A DNA stretch of 64,000 nt from JAHHTP01 sp964587555 (lineage in GTDB: Bacteria; Bacillota; Clostridia; Oscillospirales; Ruminococcaceae). A program made the position numbers and the translations under genes. Below the pieces are notes generated by a model. That model did no database searches, was not told the DNA's origin, and saw nothing but the letters and a program-made list of their open reading frames with translations. Positions 1-8,282 of the stretch are shown in pieces. The stretch lies in NCBI GenBank assembly GCA_964587555.1, contig CAZPLR010000006.1, positions 1 through 64,000 of the forward strand, given 5' to 3'. Numbering within the stretch: the first letter of the stretch is position 1; every line of letters starts with the position of its first letter.

Positions 1-97
1 AGCGGATAACCACGTTCGCGCGGGATGCCAGAATGTCAATGATTTTTCCTTTTCCTTCGTCGCCCCATTGAACGCCTACTACTACTTTTGAAGGCAT
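1..97 (-). CDS. purA: Adenylosuccinate synthetase, N-terminal fragment
   Basis: Partial gene that runs off the left edge; 32 codons are visible. The protein starts [20 protein letters not shown], and WGDEGKGK is the GTP-binding P-loop signature of adenylosuccinate synthetase, which joins IMP and aspartate in AMP synthesis. The ATG at 97 follows an AGAAAGGGG ribosome site and a consensus-like promoter at 182-210. Only the first domain strand is in view, so catalytic residues further on cannot be checked. Confidence 0.93.
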   Translation of the reverse strand, partial: MPSKVVVGVQWGDEGKGKIIDILASRANVVIR

Positions 98-181
98 AAG
101 ATAAGCCCCTTTCTTCCATAACAAAAACTATTTCAGGGGATCGGATCGCCGCGAAAGGGCATAAAAATAAAATCCCTTTTT

Positions 182-210
182 ATTATAGCAGAATCCAAAG
201 CAAAACACAA
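182..210 (-). promoter_or_regulatory. Sigma-A promoter of purA
   Basis: Read on the minus strand: TTGTGT, 17-base spacer, TATAAT (-10 at 182-187). It leaves a leader of about 75 bases before the purA ATG. No purine riboswitch-like structure is obvious in that short leader. Confidence 0.6.
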
Positions 211-338
211 TTCTTTTCGCAAGAAAATTTGCATACGTCTTTTTCGCGCCGGAATAACCGCGCAGCCTTTCGGAAATGCTAAGAAAAGCATACGCTGCCA
301 AACGATCTGCGCGGCAGTCAGAAAGGATTTGATGCGAA

Positions 339-788
339 ATGGCGATCACGCCAAAGGAATATGAAAAAATGGCGGACAAGGCGACGCCGCCGAGCAAAAG
401 CATGAAAAACCTCCCCGCCGCGTTCTGTGTGGGCGGACTGATCTGTGTACTGGGACAGCTTTTCGGCGCGCTGTATGAGAACTTCGGCTGGAGCAAAACG
501 CAGGCGGGAACGCTTGCGTCGATTACGCTGGTCTTTTGCAGCGCACTGCTGACGGGACTTGGCATTTTCGACCATATTGCAAAGTTTGCCGGAGCCGGCA
601 CCTTTGTCCCGATCACCGGCTTTGCAAACGCCGTTGTTTCCCCTGCGCTGGAGTTCCGCTCCGAGGGCTGGGTGCTGGGACTTGGTACAAAGCTGTTCTC
701 TATTGCGGGATCGGTGATCGTTTACGGCGTCGGAGCTTCGGTGATATATGGACTGATCCTGTGGGTGATCGGGCTGCTTGCAGGATGA
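339..788 (+). CDS. spoVAC: Stage V sporulation protein AC
   Basis: SpoVAC is an inner-membrane subunit of the SpoVA channel that moves dipicolinic acid into the forespore and releases it on germination; in Bacillus SpoVAC itself behaves as a mechanosensitive channel. The 149-residue protein has a short charged N-terminus, then hydrophobic segments near residues 24-45, 58-80 and 120-148, and the family stretch FVPITGFANAV in the middle. Length matches the family. It leads a three-gene unit with spoVAD (33 bases on) and spoVAE, the usual clostridial SpoVA set. Such operons are normally sigma-G dependent, but I could not find a convincing sigma-G promoter in 220-338. Confidence 0.93.
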   Translation: MAITPKEYEKMADKATPPSKSMKNLPAAFCVGGLICVLGQLFGALYENFGWSKTQAGTLASITLVFCSALLTGLGIFDHIAKFAGAGTFVPITGFANAVVSPALEFRSEGWVLGLGTKLFSIAGSVIVYGVGASVIYGLILWVIGLLAG

Positions 789-821
789 GGCTTCGGCTTC
801 TCAAAGGGAAAGGAAGGTATC

Positions 822-1829
822 ATGTCGGTCTTTCGAAAGAATCTGATTCATTTTGATGCGCCTCCTTCGATCCTCGCGTCTGCCGCGACCGGCAGCAGCA
901 TGGAGGGAGAGGGCCCGCTTGGCAGCTATTTTGACAGCATCGTTTCCGATACGCGCTTTGGCGAAAAAAGCTGGGAGATGGGCGAATGCCGGATGCAGGA
1001 GCAGACAATCAAGACTGCTGTGAAAAAGGCAAAGCTGCATTTGGAGGATATCGATCTGCTTGTTTCGGGCGATCTCATTAACCAGTGTACCGCTTCCTCC
1101 TACTGCGCGCGGAATCTGGGAATTCCGTTTGCCGGAGTGTATAACGCCTGCGCCTCCATGGCGGAAAGCCTGATGCTCGCCGCTGTTCTTACCGGGAGCG
1201 GTCTGATGCAGTATGTGACAGCCGCCGCGTCCTCGCATTTCTGCACTGCGGAGCGGCAATACCGCTATCCGCTGGAATACGGCGGGCAGCGCGCTCCCTC
1301 CGCGCAGTGGACTGCAACCGCCTGCGGCGCGGCGGTAGTCGGGCAGACCGGCGCACCCCCTTATATCAAGCGTGTGTTTTTCGGCAGGGTTGTGGATCTC
1401 GGCGTGAAGGATCTGACCAATATGGGCGGCGCAATGGCGCCTGCGGCAGCAGATACGCTCCGGCGGTACTTTGCGGCAAGTCAAACCTCTCCGGCGGATT
1501 ATGACCGCATCGTTACCGGCGATCTCGGCAAGATCGGAAGCACGCTGCTGTCACAACTGCTGCAAAAGGAGAATATCTCATTGATGGATCGGCACCTCGA
1601 CTGCGGAAAGCTGCTGTTTGATGAAACGCAGGACGTCCACGCCGGCGGGTCCGGCTGCGGCTGCTGCGCCTCGGTGCTGTGCGGTTATCTATTGGAACAG
1701 CTGCGCTTGCAGAAATGGAAAGACATTCTTTTTTTGGCGACCGGCGCGCTGATGAGCCCAATGACTGTGCAGCAAGGGGAAACCATCCCATGTATTGCGC
1801 ATCTGGCGCATATCTCGTCGACACTGTAA
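822..1829 (+). CDS. spoVAD: Stage V sporulation protein AD
   Basis: SpoVAD is the thiolase-fold, dipicolinic-acid-binding subunit of the SpoVA complex, bound to the outer face of the spore inner membrane. The 335 residues fit the family length. The sequence begins with the SpoVAD hallmark of a buried N-terminal GxGP-like region (EGEGPLGSYFD) and keeps the YNACASMAESL segment that corresponds to the thiolase active-site loop. The ATG at 822 follows GGAAAGGAAGG. It lies between spoVAC and spoVAE and ends directly before the spoVAE ribosome site, so the three are surely cotranscribed. Confidence 0.94.
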   Translation: MSVFRKNLIHFDAPPSILASAATGSSMEGEGPLGSYFDSIVSDTRFGEKSWEMGECRMQEQTIKTAVKKAKLHLEDIDLLVSGDLINQCTASSYCARNLGIPFAGVYNACASMAESLMLAAVLTGSGLMQYVTAAASSHFCTAERQYRYPLEYGGQRAPSAQWTATACGAAVVGQTGAPPYIKRVFFGRVVDLGVKDLTNMGGAMAPAAADTLRRYFAASQTSPADYDRIVTGDLGKIGSTLLSQLLQKENISLMDRHLDCGKLLFDETQDVHAGGSGCGCCASVLCGYLLEQLRLQKWKDILFLATGALMSPMTVQQGETIPCIAHLAHISSTL

Positions 1830-1842
1830 AGGAGGTATGGCG

Positions 1843-2214
1843 ATGGAAATGTTTCTTTCTTATTTGAAATCGTTTTTGGTTGGCGGCGCAATCTGCATGA
1901 TTGGTCAGCTGCTGTTGGATTATACCAAGATTACCCCGGCGCGTATTTTGGTTCTGTTCGTCGTCAGCGGCGTTGCCTTGGGCGCGGCGGGGGTATATGA
2001 GCCGTTTGTTGAATGGGCGGGATTTGGCGCGTCGGTGCCTTTGACCGGTTTTGGAAACCTCTTGGCGCAGGGGGTAAAGACGGAGGTGGATCGCGCCGGC
2101 TTCTTGGGCATCTTTACCGGCGGATTGAAAAACACCGCCGGAGGGATCGCCGCCGCAGTCTTTTTCGGACTTGCCGTCGCGCTTGTCTTCCGTCCGAAGG
2201 AAAAAAGTAAATAG
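1843..2214 (+). CDS. spoVAE: Stage V sporulation protein AE
   Basis: Third SpoVA membrane subunit (123 residues, SpoVAE2/AEb type). It shows hydrophobic segments near residues 8-24, 30-55 and 88-115 and the FGASVPLTGFGN motif that mirrors FVPITGFANAV in SpoVAC; the two proteins are related. I chose the ATG at 1843 because GGAGGT at 1831-1836 is then 6 bases away, whereas the in-frame ATG at 1837 touches the ribosome site. Needed with SpoVAC and SpoVAD for dipicolinic acid transport. Confidence 0.92.
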   Translation: MEMFLSYLKSFLVGGAICMIGQLLLDYTKITPARILVLFVVSGVALGAAGVYEPFVEWAGFGASVPLTGFGNLLAQGVKTEVDRAGFLGIFTGGLKNTAGGIAAAVFFGLAVALVFRPKEKSK

Positions 2215-2244
2215 GGCAAGTCATATCTCCGATAAAATGTCTTG

Positions 2245-2281
2245 AAATGTCTTGCTTTTCAGACATTTAATGGCATTTTTT
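2245..2281 (+). terminator. Probable terminator of the spoVA operon
   Basis: Inverted repeat AAATGTCT / AGACATTT (2245-2252, 2261-2268, loop of 8) followed after a few bases by a run of T at 2276-2281. The stem is AT-rich, so strength is uncertain. Confidence 0.55.
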
Positions 2282-2311
2282 GCTTTTTGAATCGATTTGG
2301 AAAATAAATCA

Positions 2312-2340
2312 TTGCAGATTCTATATCGGTGTGGTAGAAT
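2312..2340 (+). promoter_or_regulatory. Sigma-A-like promoter of a possible small RNA
   Basis: TTGCAG at 2312-2317, 17-base spacer, TAGAAT at 2335-2340. A second similar signal (TTGCTT, 17 bases, TAGAAT) lies at 2366-2394. No plus-strand gene follows; transcription would run only to the terminator at 2445-2472. Confidence 0.45.
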
Positions 2341-2346
2341 AAAGGC

Positions 2347-2472
2347 GTTGATAAAAAAACTAACCTTGCTTGCTACTTCAATATGATATAGAATGGGGAA
2401 ATTACGAGTCAAAAGAGAAAACGCTTTTTGGTTCGCACCGAAAGAGACCGTCAAAAAAAGACGGTCTTTTTT
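2347..2472 (+). ncRNA. Candidate small RNA between spoVAE and the GAP1-like gene
   Basis: A unit of about 70-125 bases bounded by the promoter(s) at 2312-2394 and the strong hairpin plus T-run at 2445-2472. It has no convincing gene: a 32-codon frame from 2393 lacks a ribosome site and runs through the terminator. I do not recognise an RNA family. The call rests only on the promoter-terminator pairing. Confidence 0.35.
2445..2472 (+). terminator. Intrinsic terminator
   Basis: AGACCGTC, seven-A loop, GACGGTCT, then a run of six T (2467-2472). A textbook factor-independent terminator on the plus strand. Confidence 0.85.
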
Positions 2473-2490
2473 GGCGTCTCATAGCAAATG

Positions 2491-2518
2491 AAGCGCCTGA
2501 CGGATTCTTCAGGCGCTT
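2491..2518 (-). terminator. Probable terminator of the GAP1-like gene
   Basis: Perfect 10-bp stem AAGCGCCTGA / TCAGGCGCTT (2491-2500, 2509-2518) with an 8-base loop, 20 bases past the stop of the minus-strand gene. The downstream T tract is weak. Confidence 0.55.
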
Positions 2519-2537
2519 TATAAGATTCTGTTTCGAT

Positions 2538-5012
2538 TTAAGAAAATATGCCGCTGCTGAATAAGATTCCGGCGGCGGTAACAGCCGCAATCGCCGCAAC
2601 GATGATCCCGCCGAAGATAAAATATCTGCGTGAGGTAGTTTTGAGAAGATCGTTTTTGACTAGAAAATAGTAAAGTGCGTCGTGATGGATTTTCGCTTCC
2701 TCCAACACCTCCGGATGATCGAGCGCATATTTGCAGATGGCGTTGTTGAAAAACTCGCTTTCTTCCATTCCCGGCATTTCCGCCAGCGCGTTCAGCCACT
2801 CGTACTTTAATTCGGTCGCGCGGATATTGGTGCGGAAATAAGCGTCTACATTTTCCAGCGGGCATTCTTGGAGTTTACCGTCAATATCGTATTGGCAGCA
2901 GAGGAACAGCAGCGCAAGCGGTTTCTTTTCCTCTTTGTGCTTTTTCACGGCGTATTCCTCGATGCGTGCGCGAGAGATATGTTCGGCGACGCATTTCGGC
3001 ACCAGATCGATCTGGTGCAGCACCGATGGGTCTGTGGAGCTGAAGATTGCGTCAAACTGTTCGAGAAGCGCGTCCTCCTTTTGCTTTTGCTCCTGTTTCT
3101 GCGCCTTTTCCTTGGATAGCGCAAGCGAATTTTGCCGTTGTTCGATCAGCCTTCGCGTTTCAGCGGCTGTTTTGGTAAGCCCGTCCTCTCCGTATTCCTC
3201 GATTTGTGCGGCAACCCCTGCCACAAGCGCAAATTCTTCCTCCGTTTCACAGCAAGAAACGGCACTGAATAGGTATCGTGCAACGGCGCGCTGAACTTGC
3301 GGGTCATGATACAGCGGCTGATTATAATGCAGGCAGCCGGCGTTAATCCATCGAACAATATCCGCACTCTGCATCAGCTTTTGCAAAAATAAGTCCATGA
3401 CGTCCTGCGGCAGCATCAGCGTTTCATCTGCAAGGCTTCCTTCCTCTGGAATCTGCGCCAATGCACGCTCCGGCGCGGCTTCCTCTGCTTCCGGCGCCGG
3501 TTCCAGATGATCGGCTGCCTGCTCGGCCGGCATTTCCGCCGGTGCGGCGAGCGTTTCCAGCGCGGGCAGCGCGTCCTTTTCGGCGGCGTTGTCCTCCGGC
3601 TGTTCTGCGGATGGGGGTTCTGCAGACGGCGATGCTTCCTCTGTATGCTCCTCCTCTGCATGATCCTCCTCCGGTAAATCGTACCCGCTCGGCTGGAAGA
3701 GAATCTCCGGCTCGTCTGCATCCTCTGCTTCGGCTGCCTCCTCCGGAGCGTTTTGCAGCGCTGCCTGCGGCGGAAGAATTGGTTCGGCTGGCGGCTGCTC
3801 TGCCGTCTCCTGCGGAACAGCCGCAGTATCCGGTTCTTTTTCCGGTTCGATCGGAATTTGCAGCTGCTTGCATAAAAGCTCCCATTTGATCGGGTCGGTG
3901 CAGCTGCGGATATGCAGCAGAAATGCCTGCATGAGTTCCTTGGAAACAATTTCTGTCTTGTAGCAGTAAAGGAAGGTGGAAAGCTTGGTTTCAAATGGGA
4001 CGTTTTCATCGTCCGGTTTAAATTTTAGTTCGCTTTCCAGCAGCCGCAGCATTTTCTTGCGGGACATGACGCCGAGCTGGTATAATTGCGGCAGGTTTGG
4101 CATTAGGGTGCCGCGATGCTTGCTGTAGCTTTCTAAGGAATCGTCCTTCTCCACATACATGAAGTGGCAGAGTACGTCGTAAAATTCCAAATCGTTTTTT
4201 AATTTTCCGGTCAGCTTGCGGTCGGCATATGGCAGCAGATCGGAAATCTGGTCACTGTGTGCGACTGCAAACGCGGCAAACGGCGCGGGTTTGACTTCCG
4301 GGAAACAAAGCTCCTGCTGTAAAAAGTAAAAGTAAGAACAGTCCCCGTAAAGCTTCTGGAACCCCAGCGCGTCCTCCGGGCGGCAGAAAACAACGCTTGG
4401 CGCATCCTCGTGATCGGTGATATCGTTGGCGTAGGAATAAAAATTCAGACGCCGCCTGCATTGATACGGAAGCAGATAGACGATCTGACTCATCAAATCC
4501 CTTGCCTTGATATCAAAGCAGTCGCTCCAGCCGGAAACGATAAACAAATGCCTTTTTTCGCTGCCGAGTAAAACCTCCATGCTCGCCTGCACTAATTGCG
4601 TTAGGATATTCTGTGGGTAGGAGATAGCGATTATATCACCGCTTCTGCAGGGAATTTCGGTAGCGGAAAGGTCCGGATTGCGCTTTGGTATCTTTTCAAA
4701 CTGCGCGGTTGAGATAATGTTCGGCATGAGCGGAAGCATCGCCTCCCGCTGCGGCAGGTCGGCGCAGAAGATATGGCTGAGGTAGAAATAGCTGTTGCGC
4801 TCCCTGAGATAAAGCTGGTTGACACAGCCTACGGCAAACTCCTTCGGCGTCGTGTGGATCTGCATCTGCTCCTTGCTGAAGCCCCCGTTTTCACAAAAAT
4901 GGGAGTAGTGGTCGATGACAAATTTTTCTAAGCCTTTGTCCGATACGCTGCTGCCCAGCTCCCGGTAGGGCGAAACGTTGTCCGTGCTAATCATGTATTG
5001 CGTATATAACAT
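2538..5012 (-). CDS. Large tail-anchored protein, possible GAP1-N-like domain
   Basis: An 824-residue protein that I do not firmly recognise. Residues 1-240 look globular: they open with LYTQY, carry a Ser-Tyr-Phe-Tyr-Leu-Ser-His segment near 74-80, and contain LPYQCRRRLNFYSY near 181-194. That layout resembles the GAP1-N (GTPase-associated protein 1) domains described in bacterial conflict systems, but this is inference. Residues about 390-530 are an acidic Pro/Glu/Ala linker, 535-790 a helical region, and 795-818 a single hydrophobic segment followed by a few residues, so the protein is probably tail-anchored in the membrane. The ATG at 5012 has an AAAGAGG ribosome site; an upstream in-frame ATG at 5051 has none. 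It is monocistronic and divergent from pgi, with its own promoter. Confidence 0.5.
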   Translation of the reverse strand: MLYTQYMISTDNVSPYRELGSSVSDKGLEKFVIDHYSHFCENGGFSKEQMQIHTTPKEFAVGCVNQLYLRERNSYFYLSHIFCADLPQREAMLPLMPNIISTAQFEKIPKRNPDLSATEIPCRSGDIIAISYPQNILTQLVQASMEVLLGSEKRHLFIVSGWSDCFDIKARDLMSQIVYLLPYQCRRRLNFYSYANDITDHEDAPSVVFCRPEDALGFQKLYGDCSYFYFLQQELCFPEVKPAPFAAFAVAHSDQISDLLPYADRKLTGKLKNDLEFYDVLCHFMYVEKDDSLESYSKHRGTLMPNLPQLYQLGVMSRKKMLRLLESELKFKPDDENVPFETKLSTFLYCYKTEIVSKELMQAFLLHIRSCTDPIKWELLCKQLQIPIEPEKEPDTAAVPQETAEQPPAEPILPPQAALQNAPEEAAEAEDADEPEILFQPSGYDLPEEDHAEEEHTEEASPSAEPPSAEQPEDNAAEKDALPALETLAAPAEMPAEQAADHLEPAPEAEEAAPERALAQIPEEGSLADETLMLPQDVMDLFLQKLMQSADIVRWINAGCLHYNQPLYHDPQVQRAVARYLFSAVSCCETEEEFALVAGVAAQIEEYGEDGLTKTAAETRRLIEQRQNSLALSKEKAQKQEQKQKEDALLEQFDAIFSSTDPSVLHQIDLVPKCVAEHISRARIEEYAVKKHKEEKKPLALLFLCCQYDIDGKLQECPLENVDAYFRTNIRATELKYEWLNALAEMPGMEESEFFNNAICKYALDHPEVLEEAKIHHDALYYFLVKNDLLKTTSRRYFIFGGIIVAAIAAVTAAGILFSSGIFS

Positions 5013-5096
5013 ATGAAACCTCTTTCCTTGGTTTGAAAATTCCGATCCCATTTTACAGACGTTTTTCTTCTGAATACTCTCTCATACGATAATATT

Positions 5097-5125
5097 ATTA
5101 TACATGAAAAAAATTGGATTATCAA
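5097..5125 (-). promoter_or_regulatory. Sigma-A promoter of the GAP1-like gene
   Basis: Minus strand: TTGATA (5120-5125), 17-base spacer, TATAAT (5097-5102). Strong match; it implies constitutive vegetative expression with a leader of about 80 bases. Confidence 0.7.
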
Positions 5126-5187
5126 TACTAATAAAAAAGATGCTGAAAATTTTATTATGAAATATTTTTGAACCCTTCTAAAAGGCT

Positions 5188-5216
5188 TGAAAACCTTCTT
5201 CGGATATTGTATAATT
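5188..5216 (+). promoter_or_regulatory. Sigma-A promoter of pgi
   Basis: TTGAAA at 5188-5193, 17-base spacer, TATAAT at 5211-5216. The leader of about 90 bases carries a small hairpin CGAGC / GCTCG at 5254-5270 before the GGAGG ribosome site. Confidence 0.75.
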
Positions 5217-5310
5217 AGACTATACCGCACGACAGCGGGAAAATCAAATGCTTCGAGCAATTGTAGCTCGGCAGGTTTGATAATAAGTTCAAAGATATGG
5301 AGGCATTTTT

Positions 5311-6648
5311 ATGGCATTACGTGTAAACGATAATTATGTCAAACAGTTTGTCGGCTGCGATGAGCTGATTGGGATGGAAGCCGGCGTAAAAGCGGCGCAT
5401 CAAGTGCTGCATGAAAAAACCGGTCTTGGCAATGATTTCCTCGGTTGGGTAACGCTGCCTACCGATTATGACAAGGAAGAGTTTGCCCGTATCAAGGCGG
5501 CGGCGAAAAAGATCCAGAGCGACACCGACGTGCTGATTGTTATTGGCATCGGCGGCTCCTATTTAGGTGCGCGCGCTGCGATCGAGGTATTAAAGTCTTC
5601 GCTCTACAATAATTTAAAGAAAGAAACGCCGGAGATTTACTTTGTCGGCAACAGCATCAACCCGACCTATTTGAACGAGATTCTCTCGCTCTGCGAAGGA
5701 AAGGACGTTTCCTTAAACGTTATCTCGAAATCCGGTACAACCACCGAACCGGCGCTTGCGTTCCGCGTATTCCGCGAGTATGTGGAGCAGAAATACGGCG
5801 AGGAAGAGGCTGCAAAGCGCATCTACTGCACGACCGATAAGGCGCGCGGCACCTTAAAGGAGCTTTGCAACGCCAAAGGCTACAAAACGTTTGTCATTCC
5901 GGACGACGTCGGCGGACGCTTCTCGGTTTTAACTCCGGTTGGCTTGCTTCCAATCGCAGTAGCCGGCTGCGACATCGACGCGCTGATGGAAGGCGCTGCA
6001 AAGGCGCAGGAAGCGTTTATGAACCCAGACCTGCATGAAAACGACTGCTATAAATACGCGGCGTACCGCAACATCCTGCTGCGCAAGGGCAAAGCGGTCG
6101 AGATGCTGGTCGCTTACGATCCGTCGTTTGCAATGATGAACGAGTGGTTTAAGCAGCTTTACGGCGAGAGCGAGGGCAAGGATGGCAAGGGCTTGTTCCC
6201 GGCGTCCGCGATCTTCTCCACCGACCTGCATTCTCTGGGTCAGTTCATTCAGGACGGTTCGAATATCATCTTTGAAACGGTTGTTGATATCCAGAAGCCA
6301 AGAAAAGACTTCTTCATCAAGGACGATCCGACCAATTTTGACGGCTTAAACTTCCTTTCCAATCAGGAAATGTCTGTCGTTAACCGCAAGGCGTTCCAAG
6401 GAACCGTGCTGGCGCATACCGAAGGCGGCACGCCGAATCTGGTGCTTGAGGTGCCGGAGGTAAACGAGTTTGAGCTTGGCTACATGATCTACTTCTTTGA
6501 GAAGGCGTGCGCGATCTCGGGCTATCTGCTCGGCGTAAATCCGTTCAACCAGCCGGGCGTGGAAAGCTATAAAAAGAATATGTTTGCGCTGCTCGGTAAA
6601 CCGGGTTATGAGGCGCAAAAAGCCGCGCTGGAAGCAAAAATTCAGTAA
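5311..6648 (+). CDS. pgi: Glucose-6-phosphate isomerase
   Basis: Interconverts glucose-6-phosphate and fructose-6-phosphate in glycolysis and gluconeogenesis. At 445 residues it is the short bacterial form typical of Firmicutes. Visible family signatures are [12 protein letters not shown] (near residue 76), [14 protein letters not shown] (phosphate-binding SIS loop, near 140) and [14 protein letters not shown] (near 200), with [14 protein letters not shown] near the C-terminus. ATG at 5311 follows GGAGG. It is probably cotranscribed with the P-loop protein 24 bases downstream. Confidence 0.97.
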   Translation: MALRVNDNYVKQFVGCDELIGMEAGVKAAHQVLHEKTGLGNDFLGWVTLPTDYDKEEFARIKAAAKKIQSDTDVLIVIGIGGSYLGARAAIEVLKSSLYNNLKKETPEIYFVGNSINPTYLNEILSLCEGKDVSLNVISKSGTTTEPALAFRVFREYVEQKYGEEEAAKRIYCTTDKARGTLKELCNAKGYKTFVIPDDVGGRFSVLTPVGLLPIAVAGCDIDALMEGAAKAQEAFMNPDLHENDCYKYAAYRNILLRKGKAVEMLVAYDPSFAMMNEWFKQLYGESEGKDGKGLFPASAIFSTDLHSLGQFIQDGSNIIFETVVDIQKPRKDFFIKDDPTNFDGLNFLSNQEMSVVNRKAFQGTVLAHTEGGTPNLVLEVPEVNEFELGYMIYFFEKACAISGYLLGVNPFNQPGVESYKKNMFALLGKPGYEAQKAALEAKIQ

Positions 6649-6672
6649 TTATTAGAAAGGATCGAAAATATT

Positions 6673-7074
6673 ATGATTAAAGTAATCTGCGGAAGAAAGG
6701 GTTCCGGCAAAACCAAAAAAATGGTCGAGATGGTAAATGCTGCCTGCGCGACCAGCACCGGCTCGGTGGTCTGCATCGAGCAGGGAATGCAGCTCACCTA
6801 CGATATCTCCTACAGATGCCGTCTGATCGCTGCAAACGAGTACAATATTAGGGGCTACGATGCGTTTTACGGTTTCTTAGCCGGCATTCTGGCCGGCAAC
6901 TACGACATCTCCGATGTGTTTATCGACGGTATCTTAAAGATCGGCAATAAAGACCTGCTTGGTCTTGCCGACATGCTTAAGAAGGTGGAGCTGATTGTAA
7001 AGGACATCAATGTTGTCGTCACAGTTTCCGCCGATGAGGAGGATCTGCCGGAGGATATTAAGAAATATCTGTAA
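6673..7074 (+). CDS. Small P-loop ATP-binding protein
   Basis: A 133-residue cytoplasmic protein of unknown role. GRKGSGKTKK at residues 7-16 is a Walker A loop and DVFIDGI near residue 81 a Walker B-like strand, so nucleotide binding is likely. There is no room for accessory domains. It follows pgi after 24 bases with its own AGAAAGGA ribosome site and is probably in the same transcript. Similar small P-loop proteins are common and uncharacterised in Clostridia; no specific function is supported. Confidence 0.75.
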   Translation: MIKVICGRKGSGKTKKMVEMVNAACATSTGSVVCIEQGMQLTYDISYRCRLIAANEYNIRGYDAFYGFLAGILAGNYDISDVFIDGILKIGNKDLLGLADMLKKVELIVKDINVVVTVSADEEDLPEDIKKYL

Positions 7075-7103
7075 GGCAAAAAGCAAAAATGCCCTGAAAA
7101 GTC

Positions 7104-7133
7104 TAAAAAGCGGCTCTCGTGATGAGAGCCGCT
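7104..7133. terminator. Bidirectional terminator (first copy, left of gap)
   Basis: Perfect stem AGCGGCTCTC / GAGAGCCGCT (7109-7118, 7124-7133) with loop GTGAT. The minus-strand reading is followed by TTTTT. It separates the convergent P-loop and lipoprotein genes. An identical copy at 7264-7288 lies beyond the gap and is probably the same element duplicated by assembly. Confidence 0.8.
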
Positions 7134-7137
7134 CCGA

Positions 7138-7237
7138 NNNNNNNNNNNNNNNNNNNNNNNNNNNNNNNNNNNNNNNNNNNNNNNNNNNNNNNNNNNNNNN
7201 NNNNNNNNNNNNNNNNNNNNNNNNNNNNNNNNNNNNN
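7138..7237. other. Scaffold gap of 100 N with identical 55-base flanks
   Basis: Exactly 100 N. The 55 bases before it (7083-7137) are repeated without change directly after it (7238-7292), including the terminator hairpin. This is what a scaffolder leaves when two contigs overlapping by one k-mer are joined with a fixed gap. The true distance is probably shorter than shown. Confidence 0.95.
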
Positions 7238-7305
7238 GCAAAAATGCCCTGAAAAGTCTAAAAAGCGGCTCTCGTGATGAGAGCCGCTCCGATTTTATTC
7301 TGGTT

Positions 7306-7971
7306 TTATTCTGATATGCTTTCGCCGGTCTGAAGATCGTAATGCGTGAAAAGGTATCCGAATCCGGCAAAGGTAATCTGACAGTGCAGTTCCTCGTTTT
7401 CGTTGAGGGTGGTGCCGCCGGCTTGCAGGAAATAGAATGGGATACGGTCGTCCTCGCTGATCGGCAGCCCCAAATATTCTCTGTTTTTATCAAGCAGCGC
7501 CTGCTGTTCTTCACTGGCTTTGCTGGAATCGCTGTTTACCTCGTTATATTTATCGATCAATACGCTGAAATCGCTGTTTACCTTCAACTCGTCAATCTCT
7601 GTATCCGTTACCGTGTCGAGCGAGGTTGCGCTCACGTTGGAAAGCCATGTCTTTCCGTCCTTTTGATAAAAGGAAAAAGTAGCCGCCATCTTCATACCAT
7701 AAAAGTCTAACTCGTCTACGTGATAGACCGCCATGTTTTCGGATTCATATTCCGGCTCATCGCTGACGTCGTAAAGATCGTTGTAGACGTTCTTGACGTC
7801 GTTCACCGACATCCCCCAAGCCGTTTTCGGAAAAACAACCTCGGTTTCCGGCAGGTTTTGATTCTCCGCTTGGTAGGAAGAGCAGCCGATAAAGCAGTAG
7901 GAAACGCAGAGGAACGCGAGCAGTATGCTGAGAATGGATTTACAGCTATTTTTTGAGAAAATTTTCATCAT
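7306..7971 (-). CDS. Secreted lipoprotein of unknown function
   Basis: A 221-residue protein with a basic N-terminus, a hydrophobic signal (residues 13-27) and the lipobox CFIGC, so the mature protein is probably lipid-anchored outside the membrane at Cys30. The rest is acidic, with no repeat and no domain I recognise. It starts at tandem ATG codons (7971 and 7968) behind AAGGAGGT, and has its own strong promoter. The gene is convergent with the P-loop gene and shares the hairpin terminator. Confidence 0.75.
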   Translation of the reverse strand: MMKIFSKNSCKSILSILLAFLCVSYCFIGCSSYQAENQNLPETEVVFPKTAWGMSVNDVKNVYNDLYDVSDEPEYESENMAVYHVDELDFYGMKMAATFSFYQKDGKTWLSNVSATSLDTVTDTEIDELKVNSDFSVLIDKYNEVNSDSSKASEEQQALLDKNREYLGLPISEDDRIPFYFLQAGGTTLNENEELHCQITFAGFGYLFTHYDLQTGESISE

Positions 7972-8086
7972 TTGTTACCTCCTTAATAAGGAAAATGCTT
8001 TCGATTTTTAAGTACTGTGGGCGGAAGGGCGGATGAAAGTTCTTTACACCATACCGGCAACACTCCATTTCCTTTGATTAATTCTT

Positions 8087-8114
8087 ATTATAGCAGAAAA
8101 TAAAGCTTTGTCAA
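8087..8114 (-). promoter_or_regulatory. Sigma-A promoter of the lipoprotein gene
   Basis: Minus strand: TTGACA (8109-8114), 16-base spacer, TATAAT (8087-8092). The rest of 7972-8282 is AT-rich intergenic sequence holding this promoter and the terminator at 8250-8275; I see no gene in it. Confidence 0.75.
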
Positions 8115-8249
8115 CTATATCAAAAAAAATAACATATTATTCATAATTTTATGTATGTATCGGATTTATGGAGTGAACATAAATAAATTGCCATATTTTC
8201 TTTTCCGGCGTTCTGCTGCATGAATCACGAAAAAAATGCGCATACAAAT

Positions 8250-8275
8250 ATCCCGCCAAAGCACTTTGACGGGAT
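8250..8275 (-). terminator. Terminator of the CDP-glycerol operon
   Basis: Near-perfect hairpin ATCCCGcCAAAG / CTTTGaCGGGAT just past the tagH stop. The downstream tract on the minus strand is ATATTTG, so it is moderately T-rich only. Confidence 0.6.
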
Positions 8276-8282
8276 AAAACGA

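Noticed and set aside
220..338. Sigma-G promoter for spoVAC
   Set aside because: GAATA and CATACG elements exist but at a 32-base spacing, too long to be a promoter.
2393..2491. 32-codon frame inside the candidate small RNA
   Set aside because: No ribosome site, and it runs through the intrinsic terminator.
3416..4009. Arg/Ser-rich minus-strand frame within the GAP1-like gene
   Set aside because: Out-of-frame reading of the repetitive acidic Pro/Glu/Ala linker.
7083..7292. Direct repeat marking an insertion or attachment site
   Set aside because: The copies flank a fixed 100-N gap and are identical over 55 bases, which is an assembly overlap.
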